In this document: piece by piece, positions 50,982-59,530 of the stretch
Layout of the letters: each line of letters starts with the position of its first letter
How positions within the stretch are numbered: the stretch's first letter is position 1
Origin: Lachnospiraceae bacterium
GTDB taxonomy: Bacteria > Bacillota > Clostridia > Lachnospirales > Lachnospiraceae
Length of the DNA stretch: 64,000 nucleotides
Direction: 5' to 3'
NCBI GenBank assembly: GCA_902363835.1
Contig: CABJBM010000029.1
Coordinates: forward strand, 1-64,000
Notes under the pieces: model-generated
What the model was told of the DNA's origin: nothing
Database searches by the model: none
The model's input: only the letters and a program-made list of their open reading frames with translations
Position numbers and translations under genes: made by a program

Positions 50982-53372
50982 TTACTTGAATGAAACGATG
51001 GTTACGCCGGAATCGCCTTCACCAAAGGCGCCCAGCCTGAATTCCTTTACATATTTTAATTTCTTTAAGTGCTTGTGCACCGCATTTTTTAAGGCACCTG
51101 TTCCCCGTCCGTGTACCACCCGCACCTGAGGAAGGTGAGATAAGTAGGCATCGTCTAAGTATTTGTCCAGCTGGGGAATGGCCTCATCCGTGGTCATTCC
51201 GATCAGGTTGATTTCCGGAGAGATGGAAAAGGATTTGGACATGCGGGTGGAGCTGCTTCCGCTTCCTGTTTTCTTAGAGCCGCTTCCGGCAGGGGTGGAA
51301 ACTGACTCCTCATGGAGCAGTTCTAAATCTGAAAGATTGACCAGGGAACGGAGGATTCCCATCTGCACGTATAAATCCCCCTTTGCATTGGGAAGGGAGC
51401 TGACGATCCCGTTTAAGTTCATACTTAAGACCTTTACACCTTCTCCCAGCTTAAGCTTTTGAGGATCGATCTGCTTACCTGGCTGTTTTTTCTCATTTTT
51501 CAGGGAAAGGGAGGAATCCACATCCTGAAGCTTGTTCCTTAATTTGCTCCGCTGAGCTTCCAGTTCCTTGCTCACCCCTGAATCTGCGGCAAGCTTGTTG
51601 ATGTTCCGTATGGTCTGGTCAGCCGTTTCCTTGGCATCCCTGAGAATTCTCTGGGCTTCCTCTTTGGCTTCCCGTATCATCTTATCCCGCCGTTCATCAA
51701 GCCGCTCTTCTTTCTGGGTCAGGCGGGCCTTTAGCTGCTCCACCTCCAGTTTATAAGAAGCGATCTGGGTTCGTTCTTTTTCAATGGTAACCCGGTTTTC
51801 TTCTAAGTGGGTTAAAAGATCCTCAAAAGTTTCATCCTTTGCTTCCAGATGAGTCTTTGCATCTTCAATGATATAATCCGGAAGCCCCAGCTTTTTGGAA
51901 ATGGCAAAGGCGTTGCTCTTTCCCGGCACGCCGATTAATAGGCGGTAGGTAGGCCTAAGGGTTTCCACGTTAAACTCGCAGCAGGCATTTTCCACACCTG
52001 GAGTTGTAAGGGCAAATACCTTTAACTCGCTGTAATGGGTGGTTGCCATGGTGCGGCATTTCATATTGTGGAGGAATGACAGGATGGAGATGGCAAGAGC
52101 TGCCCCTTCCGTAGGATCGGTTCCTGCACCAAGCTCATCAAACAGGCAGAGAGAATTGCTGTCTGCCTGGCCCAGGATATGGACAATGTTGGTCATATGA
52201 GAGGAAAAGGTACTTAAGCTCTGTTCAATGCTCTGCTCATCTCCAATATCTGCAAACACTTCATCAAACACTGCCAGCTCAGAACCGTCAAATGCAGGAA
52301 TATGAAGGCCTGACTGTCCCATCAGGGTGAATAAGCCCACTGTCTTTAAGGAAACTGTTTTTCCTCCCGTATTTGGTCCGGTTACGATTAACAAGTCAAA
52401 GTCCCGGCCAAGATGGATGCTGATGGGAACCACCTTAGTAGGATCCAAAAGGGGATGGCGTCCATCCTTGATGTTTATGATCCTGTTTGTATTAAATGCC
52501 GGTTCACTGGCATTGTAATTCTTAGATAAGCCCGCCTTTGCAAAGATAAAATCAAGTTTTGTCAGGATTTCAAAGTTTGTTTCCAACTCCTCATGATAAG
52601 GGGCAAGCTGGTTGCTTAAATCGGCCAGGATCATCTGAATCTCTTTCTGTTCCTGGATTTCCAGGGTCCGGAGATCATTGTTAAGCTTTACGATTGCCAT
52701 TGGCTCAATAAAAAGTGTGGAGCCGGTGGAGGACTGGTCATGAACCATGCCGGGCATCTGGGATTTGTGTTCCGATTTCACCGGAAGGCAGTATCGTCCA
52801 TCCCTCATGGTGATCACCGCTTCCTGAAGGTAGGTCCGGTTGGAATTTAATATGGAGTTTAACTGGGTGTGGATCTTATCGTTAATGGAACGCATGGAAC
52901 GCCTTACATGATGAAGGCCAGGGCTGGCGTCATCGCTCACCTCTTCCTCGGAGAGGATGCAGCGTTTGATTTCCGTGTTGACCGGGGTCAGCGGTTCCAG
53001 CATACGGAAGAATTCCTCCAGAGAGTCTTCCGGCAGTTCCGAGTCCTCATGGCGCCCGTAGGCTTTTATCCGGGCTGAGACGGTAAGCAGGGAGCTGATG
53101 GAAAGAATCTCCACGATCCCAAGGGCGCTTCCCACATCCAGGCGTTTTAAGGACATCCGGATGTCTTTGACGCCTCCAAAGGAAATGCTGCCTTTCTGGC
53201 GCACTCTTGTGGCTGCGTCGGTGGTTTCCTTCTGAGTCCTTACGATCTCATGATAGTCCGTGGAAGGGACCAGATTTATGCACAGCTCCTTGCCGGAGTC
53301 GCTGGAGGCGTACTGGGTAAGCTGTGCGATGATTTTATGATATTCTAAAGTTTTTAATGCTTTCTGATTCAT
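50982..53372 (-). CDS. mutS2: Endonuclease MutS2 / ribosome-splitting factor RqcU
   Basis: 796-aa MutS2. ATG 53372 (MNQKALKTLEYHKI) is the family's usual start; the frame extends 93 bp upstream. A clamp and lever region is followed by the ATPase with Walker A GPNTGGKT near residue 333 and the Walker-B and signature region LCLFDELGAGTDPTEGAAL. A long coiled coil spans about 510-640, and an Smr domain spans about 720-796 with VVHGRGTGALK. The Smr opening reads INLIG where the nuclease-type LDLRG is expected. In Bacillus MutS2 binds collided ribosomes and branched DNA; here the nuclease function may be lost. Confidence 0.93.
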   Translation of the reverse strand: MNQKALKTLEYHKIIAQLTQYASSDSGKELCINLVPSTDYHEIVRTQKETTDAATRVRQKGSISFGGVKDIRMSLKRLDVGSALGIVEILSISSLLTVSARIKAYGRHEDSELPEDSLEEFFRMLEPLTPVNTEIKRCILSEEEVSDDASPGLHHVRRSMRSINDKIHTQLNSILNSNRTYLQEAVITMRDGRYCLPVKSEHKSQMPGMVHDQSSTGSTLFIEPMAIVKLNNDLRTLEIQEQKEIQMILADLSNQLAPYHEELETNFEILTKLDFIFAKAGLSKNYNASEPAFNTNRIINIKDGRHPLLDPTKVVPISIHLGRDFDLLIVTGPNTGGKTVSLKTVGLFTLMGQSGLHIPAFDGSELAVFDEVFADIGDEQSIEQSLSTFSSHMTNIVHILGQADSNSLCLFDELGAGTDPTEGAALAISILSFLHNMKCRTMATTHYSELKVFALTTPGVENACCEFNVETLRPTYRLLIGVPGKSNAFAISKKLGLPDYIIEDAKTHLEAKDETFEDLLTHLEENRVTIEKERTQIASYKLEVEQLKARLTQKEERLDERRDKMIREAKEEAQRILRDAKETADQTIRNINKLAADSGVSKELEAQRSKLRNKLQDVDSSLSLKNEKKQPGKQIDPQKLKLGEGVKVLSMNLNGIVSSLPNAKGDLYVQMGILRSLVNLSDLELLHEESVSTPAGSGSKKTGSGSSSTRMSKSFSISPEINLIGMTTDEAIPQLDKYLDDAYLSHLPQVRVVHGRGTGALKNAVHKHLKKLKYVKEFRLGAFGEGDSGVTIVSFK

Positions 53373-53812
53373 ATGTTGTACCTTGTTTATTCTGCTTTCT
53401 TTGCGCTGTGGTCCGATGATGATGGTATCTGTTACAGTATAGCATATATGGGACGAAAACTGCAATCCTCAGGTTGCTTTTCCTTCCAGATCCTGGGGGC
53501 GGGTGAAGCAATGGCATCCATCGCCCGTTGTTAGATCTTCATTATTTTTTTAAAATAATAAATGGAGGAACGTCCGCCTTGTTTTACTTAGTATGATTCA
53601 TTTGCCGTTGAAATATCAGCAAGAGAGGCATATGGTGAAAAAACAGGCAATGCTGCATGAAGCATCCTGCGGCTCCAAGAAATAATAAGCCTGTGAGTGC
53701 AGGAATCCTAAAAGATCATTGGGCTGATGGGCCAAAGTTCTCATGTTTTTCTTGCATTAAGGGGCGAAGGACCTTATAATAGTATTTAGGTCTTCTGCGA
53801 AGGAGGGTTAGT
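53373..53812. other. Intergenic region between mutS2 and the HtrA-like gene
   Basis: This 440-bp divergent gap contains the promoter at 53752-53780. I see no gene, RNA gene or clear repeat in the remainder. Confidence 0.6.
53752..53780 (+). promoter_or_regulatory. Predicted promoter of the HtrA-like gene
   Basis: TTGCAT (53752-53757) and a perfect TATAAT (53775-53780) are separated by 17 bp, about 33 bp before the start codon. Confidence 0.7.
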
Positions 53813-55120
53813 ATGCCGGAAAATAACGGGCCAGGCGATAGAAAGACGGAGCCACGTCGGTTTATCAATGAAAAGATAGTGAGACAGCCCATGTCAAAAA
53901 GAGATATGCTGAAAAGGGCTTTGGGCCTTTTTGCGACTGCGGCTATTTTCGGAATCGTTGCTGCTGTTACATTTGCCGTATCCCGGCCTGTAGCTGAAAG
54001 ATTTTTTGCAAAAGGATCCACCAGTGAAAGCGTTCCAGTGACCATACCAAAGGATGACCCTGAAACAGTGCCTCCCGAGACGGAAGAGTCTACGGCGGCA
54101 GAGACGGAACCCATTGAAGATATTTTAAAGTCCGCTATGGAGAAATATCCATTTTCCGTAGATGATCTGAATACTCTATATGGGAGTCTTAGATCTCTGG
54201 TCCAAAAGTCGGACAAAGGGATCGTGACGGTCCATTCCGTTAAGACCCAGACAGACTGGTTTAACAATCCTGTGGAAAACTCCGGCCTTTTTTCCGGAGT
54301 GATCATCGCTTCTGCAAACCAGGAGCTTCTGGTGCTGACGCCGGACGGTGCGGTGGAGGATGCAGAGGCAATCCGCGTGGCATTTTCCGACGGAACAGAG
54401 GTTCAGGGAACCATCAAGCAGACTGATAAGCTGTCCGGAATGGCCATTGTAAGCGTACCTACGGCAGATTTGGGAAGGGCTTTGTTAGAGGAAATTAAGG
54501 CAATTGAGCTGGGAAATTCCTATTCAGTGAAACAGGGGGATATGGTTGTGGCTGTGGGAGGTCCTGCAGGCATGGTCCACTCTGTTGGCTATGGATTTAT
54601 ATCGTATATAACGAAGAATGTGCAGGTTACTGATGGAATAACCCGTATCCTGTATTCCGATGTGAAGGGAAATGCCAAGACTGGCACTTTTCTCATGAAC
54701 ACATCCGGCCAGATTGTAGGCTGGGTGACGGATGAACATAAGAATGACGGAAGCAAGGATATGACGGCAGCCATGGCCATATCCGACTATAAGAGCATTC
54801 TGGAAAAGATGAGCAATGGTGCCGCATTTCCCTACTTTGGGATCAAGGGACAGGAAGTGAGCGCCGTTATGAACAGCAGCGGCATGCCTCTTGGGGTGTA
54901 TGTGGTTGATGTAAACGCAGACAGCCCTGCCTACAATGCAGGAATCCAGTGCGGTGATATCATAAGGACCATGGGAGATGAGACCATTGTTACCATGAAG
55001 GATTTTCAGGCAGTGCTGGAAAATTCCAATCCCGGAGATGTGATTCCTGTGAGTGTTTCCCGCAATGGAAGGGAAGAATATAAAGAGATACAGTATCAGG
55101 TAACCATTGGAGCCAGGTAA
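53813..55120 (+). CDS. HtrA/DegP-like PDZ protein with lost catalytic triad
   Basis: 435-aa membrane-anchored protein with GAAGGAGGG before the ATG. A membrane segment spans residues 38-57, then an acidic linker (68-102), a trypsin-like fold (about 125-330) and a PDZ domain (about 340-432; YFGIKGQEVS, NAGIQCGDIIRTMGDE). Compared with HtrA, the His strand reads LVLTPDGAVEDA (Gly179 at the His position), the Asp strand SGMAIVSV (Gly209) and the Ser loop GNAKTGTFLMN (Thr290, no GNSGGP). The rest of the fold aligns well (FSDGTE, VGGPAGMVHSVGYGFIS, AMAISDYKSIL), so it is probably a non-proteolytic scaffold or sensor, not a broken gene. Confidence 0.85.
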   Translation: MPENNGPGDRKTEPRRFINEKIVRQPMSKRDMLKRALGLFATAAIFGIVAAVTFAVSRPVAERFFAKGSTSESVPVTIPKDDPETVPPETEESTAAETEPIEDILKSAMEKYPFSVDDLNTLYGSLRSLVQKSDKGIVTVHSVKTQTDWFNNPVENSGLFSGVIIASANQELLVLTPDGAVEDAEAIRVAFSDGTEVQGTIKQTDKLSGMAIVSVPTADLGRALLEEIKAIELGNSYSVKQGDMVVAVGGPAGMVHSVGYGFISYITKNVQVTDGITRILYSDVKGNAKTGTFLMNTSGQIVGWVTDEHKNDGSKDMTAAMAISDYKSILEKMSNGAAFPYFGIKGQEVSAVMNSSGMPLGVYVVDVNADSPAYNAGIQCGDIIRTMGDETIVTMKDFQAVLENSNPGDVIPVSVSRNGREEYKEIQYQVTIGAR

Positions 55121-55131
55121 TCTTCCTGGCT
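55111..55131 (+). terminator. Possible weak terminator after the HtrA-like gene
   Basis: AGCCAGG and CCTGGCT form a 7-bp stem with a 7-nt loop spanning the stop codon. No T-run follows, so readthrough into the next gene is likely. Confidence 0.3.
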
Positions 55132-55201
55132 TCCTTGGCATGATGTTCTGTTAAGCAAACCGGACATCCATGCTGCCTGAGGTTAGAATGTGGAGGAAAA
55201 G

Positions 55202-56146
55202 ATGAGGTATGTAGAATCATTCCGCGAAGGAATGCATGTTTCAGATGTGTATTTATGTAAAAATAAGCAGATTGCCCTTACAAAGTCAGGAAAGGAATAT
55301 GGGAACCTGATTCTTCAGGACAAGACCGGAACTGTGGATGCCAAAATTTGGGATCTGGGTTCTCCGGGAATCGGAAATTTTGAAACTCTGGATTATGTAT
55401 ACATAGATGCAGATGTAACAGTTTTCCAGAATTCCAACCAGCTGAATGTTAAGCGGGTCAGGAAAGCGGGAGAAGGGGAATATATTCCCGGCGATTACCT
55501 TCCTGTCTCAGGGAAGGATATTGGGCTTATGTATGAGGAGTTTTTAGGCTTTATCCGGTCGGTTAAGAATCCTCACTTAAGAAAGCTTTTGGAAAGCTTT
55601 TTTGTGGAGGATGCGGTTTTTGCCAAGGGATTTCAGTTCCATTCCGCAGCAAAAAGCGTTCACCACGGCTTTGTAGGCGGACTTTTGGAGCATACCTTAA
55701 GCGTTGTGAAACTGTGCGATTATTACTCCGGCTATTACCCTCTCCTTAACAGGGATCTGCTCATAACCGCTGCCATGTTCCATGACATTGGCAAGACCAG
55801 GGAGCTTTCCACGTTTCCGGAAAATGACTATACTGACGACGGCCAGCTTTTGGGCCACATTATCATTGGAACGGAAATGGTTGGAGAAAGGATCCGGGCC
55901 ATCCCGGGCTTTCCGGAAAAGACGGCTTCCGAGCTGAAACACTGCATTCTGGCCCATCATGGGGAACTGGAATACGGATCTCCCAAAAAACCTGCTTTGA
56001 TTGAAGCCCTGGCCTTAAATTTCGCAGATAATACGGATGCCAAGATGGAGACTATGATTGAAGTGTTAAAGGGAGCGGGAGACAACAACGGCTGGCTGGG
56101 CTTTAACCGGCTGATGGAGAGCAATATACGGAAAACATCCGAATAA
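55202..56146 (+). CDS. HD-domain 3'-5' exoribonuclease, YhaM-like
   Basis: 314-aa protein. ATG 55202 has GGAGGAAAAG directly upstream; GTG 55190 would be within that site. An N-terminal OB-fold (residues about 12-95, NLILQDKTGTVDAKIWDL) is followed by an HD domain with the metal ligands in HHGFVGGLLEHTLSVVKL and AAMFHDIGKTRE, then a His-rich ILAHHGELEYG. This is the layout of YhaM and KREP/CBF1-type nucleases that trim RNA or single-stranded DNA 3' ends. A strong terminator follows. Confidence 0.92.
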   Translation: MRYVESFREGMHVSDVYLCKNKQIALTKSGKEYGNLILQDKTGTVDAKIWDLGSPGIGNFETLDYVYIDADVTVFQNSNQLNVKRVRKAGEGEYIPGDYLPVSGKDIGLMYEEFLGFIRSVKNPHLRKLLESFFVEDAVFAKGFQFHSAAKSVHHGFVGGLLEHTLSVVKLCDYYSGYYPLLNRDLLITAAMFHDIGKTRELSTFPENDYTDDGQLLGHIIIGTEMVGERIRAIPGFPEKTASELKHCILAHHGELEYGSPKKPALIEALALNFADNTDAKMETMIEVLKGAGDNNGWLGFNRLMESNIRKTSE

Positions 56147-56168
56147 CATCCAAATAAAAAATAATAAG

Positions 56169-56206
56169 GCGCATCAGGATTTCTAAAATCCCTGATGCGC
56201 TTTTTT
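56169..56206 (+). terminator. Rho-independent terminator
   Basis: A 10-bp stem (56169-56178 with 56191-56200) is followed by six Ts, after the YhaM-like gene. Confidence 0.9.
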
Positions 56207-56377
56207 CGTTTCATAAAAATGCAGAATAAAAAGGAAAAACAAATTTTAGAATTTCTTTCGTTTTCTCTGACCCTCCATTTAAGATTGCTTTCGTATCCTT
56301 AAATTGAAGTAAAAAGAGAGAAAATGTGGTATTATAAATGGGATGTTACAGGCAGGAATGGGAAAAGGAGAGATAGC

Positions 56378-57091
56378 ATGGAAGTAAACCACATCTTATT
56401 GGTAGAGGATGATAAAGAGATCAGAGAAGGAATTGAAATATATTTAAGGAGCCAGGGATACGAAGTATTTCAGGCAGCGGACGGAGTGGAAGGCCTTAAG
56501 ATTCTGGAGCGGGAAGAGATCCATTTGGCAATCGTGGATGTAATGATGCCGCGGATGGACGGCATAACCATGACCGTAAAACTAAGGGAGACCTATGATT
56601 TCCCTGTGATCATTTTGTCGGCAAAGTCTGAGGAAGTGGATAAGATCATGGGGCTTAATATTGGAGCTGATGATTATGTAGCCAAGCCGTTTACTCCTAT
56701 GGAGCTGTTGGCAAGGGTGAATTCCCAGCTCAGGCGCTATAAAAAATACATGGATATGCTGGAGGAAAAGGAACAGAAGGAAAAAAGCAATGTTTATTCC
56801 ATCGGAGGACTGGAGCTGAATGAAGATACGGTGGAAGTGACCGTGGATGAAAAGCCGGCAAAGCTGACTCCCATTGAATTTAAAATACTTGCTCTTCTTA
56901 TGAAAAATCCGGGAAGAGTGTTTTCGGCGGAAGAGATTTATGAACGTGTCTGGAATGAACGGGCCATTAACACGGATACAATCATGGTTCATGTAAGGAA
57001 GATCCGGGAAAAGATCGAGATCAACCCAAAAGAACCCAAATATTTAAAGGTGGTGTGGGGAGTTGGATATAAAATTGAGAAACAAGCATAG
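56378..57091 (+). CDS. OmpR-type response regulator (VanR-like)
   Basis: 237-aa regulator. ATG 56378 has AAAAGGAG upstream; the frame opens 54 bp earlier without a site. The receiver domain has VEDD, phosphoacceptor Asp in LAIVDVMMPRMDG and Lys in VAKPFTPME. The winged helix has LTPIEFKILALLMKNPGRVFS and NTDTIMVHVRKIREKI. The kinase gene begins 29 bp before its stop, so they are coupled. Regulated genes are not known from position. Confidence 0.93.
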   Translation: MEVNHILLVEDDKEIREGIEIYLRSQGYEVFQAADGVEGLKILEREEIHLAIVDVMMPRMDGITMTVKLRETYDFPVIILSAKSEEVDKIMGLNIGADDYVAKPFTPMELLARVNSQLRRYKKYMDMLEEKEQKEKSNVYSIGGLELNEDTVEVTVDEKPAKLTPIEFKILALLMKNPGRVFSAEEIYERVWNERAINTDTIMVHVRKIREKIEINPKEPKYLKVVWGVGYKIEKQA

Positions 57092-59327
57092 GGTCAGCGT
57101 TGTTCTGGCTGTGCTGGTGGTTTTGCTGGCAGCATTGGTCATGGTGGGGCTTTACCCATTTTTTAAAAATGAATCAGCCAGGTATGAGGAGCCTGTTTAT
57201 GGACAGAATGAATTTCTCCGGCATCTGGTATCAGGCAATTACGTGCTTTACCTGGAACAAGCCCAGTACGAACAGGGCAGTGTTATTTCTCCTTTCCAGT
57301 TTTATTTTCCACTGGTAGAAGAAGAGTTAAAGAAGGCAATGGCTGTCCGGACGGCAGCAGAGGAAGGAACGCCGGAGACCTGGGCAGGTGAGGATGTGGC
57401 TGCAGAAGCTGTGGAAGAGCCTTATGACTTGGGAGACCAGGAGGAGCGGTATGAATATTTAAAAGAGCTGCGCCAAAACTGTGTCAGGGAATATGAATCC
57501 TGGAGCCGGCATTTCGGCAACATGAAAAATTTCATAGATTACCAGATCCTTGATGGGCAAGGCAGAGTCATAAATGATCATGCAGGAGGCCGGTCCATTG
57601 CAGAAAACGATGAATATATTTTTAGGGCAGTGCTTCGTTATGATGATCTGGGGCGCATGGAGGCCGGGGTTGTAAACGGAGAAAATGCGGTCAGGCTTTT
57701 GAACACTCTGGAGACGCTGGGCGGCCGGGATCCCATGAGCGATTACTATTGGGATCAGTATCGTTATGAAACGGATTTAAAGCTGAAAAACCCAAGAAAT
57801 ATCACCTTTGCTTATGGAATGAGGGCCCAGCAGATCACTGCTTATGAAGAGGAGAGAGAAACTGTCTGGAGTGCCTATAACTACTCGGGCACTGTTTCCA
57901 GGATATTTATGGGCCTGGTCTGTGCAGTGGCAATTGCAGCCTTTATCTTTGCCTGCTTGGACCCAACCCTTCCTGAGGTCAGCAGGATTTTAAGGACGCC
58001 GTTAGAAATCATTGCAGGAGTGGGATGCGGCGCCGTGTTATTCGGAACAGGGCTTACCAATCTTGTGGCAGTGACAAACAGGGGAGATTTATATGAGGCT
58101 CTTTTGCGGGCCAATTTTCTGCCGCTGGTTGCCAAAATCATGGTAAAGTTTTGGAACCTGATGTGGTGGTCCATTCCCTTTGCCATTGTTTATTGGGCAG
58201 TTTTATGTATGCGTGATGTCATCCGGATAGGTTTGAAGCGTTATCTTCATGAACGGACTTTGTGCGGCTGGTTTTGTGAATGGGTGAAAAACCTTTGCCG
58301 CAGAGTTTATACATTTGTAGGAAGTATCAATTTACAGGAAAAGTCGGATCGGGCCATTTTCCGGATCGTTGGAGTAAATTTTATTATCCTTGCCATTCTT
58401 TGCAGCCTGTGGTTTTTTGGAATCGGTGCCGTGATCCTCTATTCCATAGCCTTATTTATTGTGATGAGAAAATACTACAGGGATTTAAGTGAAAAATACA
58501 GCATTCTTTTAAGGGCCACAAACCAGATTGCAGAGGGAAACTTAGAGGTTGACATTGAAGAGGATCTAAGCGTGTTTGAACCATTTAAAAAGGAGATACA
58601 AAAGATACAAAGGGGATTCAAGGTGGCGGTTGGCGAGGAAGTGAAAAGCCAGAAGCTTAAAACCGACTTGATCAGCAACATGTCCCATGATCTTAAGACC
58701 CCTCTTACTGCGATTATAACTTATGTAAACTTATTAAGGGATGATCATGTTACGCCGGAGCAGAGAAAGGCTTATATTGATATACTGGAACAGAAGTCAA
58801 TGCGTTTAAAGGCTCTTATAGAGGATCTGTTTGAAATCAGCAAAGCCAACAGCAACAATGTGACACTGAATCTGGAAGATGTGGACATTGTCAGCCTGCT
58901 AAAGGAAGTGAGTCTGGAGCTGAGCGATAAAATTGAGGAATCCACCATTGATTTCCGTTGGAACCTGCCGGATGAAAAGATTGTTCTTCCTCTGGACAGC
59001 CAGAAGACCTACCGCATATTTGATAATTTATTGACTAATATTATAAAGTATGCAATGCCCTATACGAGAGCTTATATTGATATGAAAAAGGAAGGGGGTT
59101 ATGTGGTCACCACCTTGAAGAATGTTTCCGCCGCAGAGCTTACCTTTAATCCGGAGGAAATAACCGAGAGATTTGTCAGGGGAGACCAGTCCAGGAACAC
59201 GGAAGGGTCCGGTCTTGGAATGGCCATTGCAAAAAGCTTTGTGGAGCTGCAGAAAGGAAGTCTTCAGATAGAAGTGGAGGCAGACTTGTTCCGGGTGATC
59301 ATCCGGTGGCCTATTTCCCAGGAATGA
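57063..59327 (+). CDS. Large sensor histidine kinase (VanS-like core)
   Basis: 754-aa kinase starting at TTG 57063 (or TTG 57075), overlapping the regulator gene. A first membrane segment near residues 12-30 is followed by about 240 residues outside the membrane, then four or more further membrane segments between residues about 280 and 475, making an unusually large sensor. HAMP-like sequence leads to the His box ISNMSHDLKTPLTAI (His542), N-box IFDNLLTNIIKYA and G2 EGSGLGMAIAKSF; no clear G1 DxGxG is visible in the segment YVVTTLKNVSAAEL, which is common in this VanS-like subgroup. Signal unknown. Confidence 0.88.
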   Translation: MDIKLRNKHRVSVVLAVLVVLLAALVMVGLYPFFKNESARYEEPVYGQNEFLRHLVSGNYVLYLEQAQYEQGSVISPFQFYFPLVEEELKKAMAVRTAAEEGTPETWAGEDVAAEAVEEPYDLGDQEERYEYLKELRQNCVREYESWSRHFGNMKNFIDYQILDGQGRVINDHAGGRSIAENDEYIFRAVLRYDDLGRMEAGVVNGENAVRLLNTLETLGGRDPMSDYYWDQYRYETDLKLKNPRNITFAYGMRAQQITAYEEERETVWSAYNYSGTVSRIFMGLVCAVAIAAFIFACLDPTLPEVSRILRTPLEIIAGVGCGAVLFGTGLTNLVAVTNRGDLYEALLRANFLPLVAKIMVKFWNLMWWSIPFAIVYWAVLCMRDVIRIGLKRYLHERTLCGWFCEWVKNLCRRVYTFVGSINLQEKSDRAIFRIVGVNFIILAILCSLWFFGIGAVILYSIALFIVMRKYYRDLSEKYSILLRATNQIAEGNLEVDIEEDLSVFEPFKKEIQKIQRGFKVAVGEEVKSQKLKTDLISNMSHDLKTPLTAIITYVNLLRDDHVTPEQRKAYIDILEQKSMRLKALIEDLFEISKANSNNVTLNLEDVDIVSLLKEVSLELSDKIEESTIDFRWNLPDEKIVLPLDSQKTYRIFDNLLTNIIKYAMPYTRAYIDMKKEGGYVVTTLKNVSAAELTFNPEEITERFVRGDQSRNTEGSGLGMAIAKSFVELQKGSLQIEVEADLFRVIIRWPISQE

Positions 59328-59369
59328 GGTTTATTGCTGGAGGAGAATAGAAGCTGTTTTTAAAACTCC

Positions 59370-59398
59370 TTGAAAATGGGGAGGGAACTGTTTATACT
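59370..59398 (+). promoter_or_regulatory. Predicted promoter of the second nagA
   Basis: TTGAAA (59370-59375) and TATACT (59393-59398) are separated by 17 bp, about 125 bp before the start codon. The leader between them and nagA is GC-rich and unrecognised. Confidence 0.55.
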
Positions 59399-59530
59399 AT
59401 AGATAGGTATAAGTATTCCGGCAAATGGGTGTTTAGGAATACCCTTGATGGATACCTTGGCGTCCTGTAAGTGGGGGCGGGCCCAGCCAAAAGGCGGGGG
59501 CAGATAATCAGGAAAGAGAGGATTACGATT

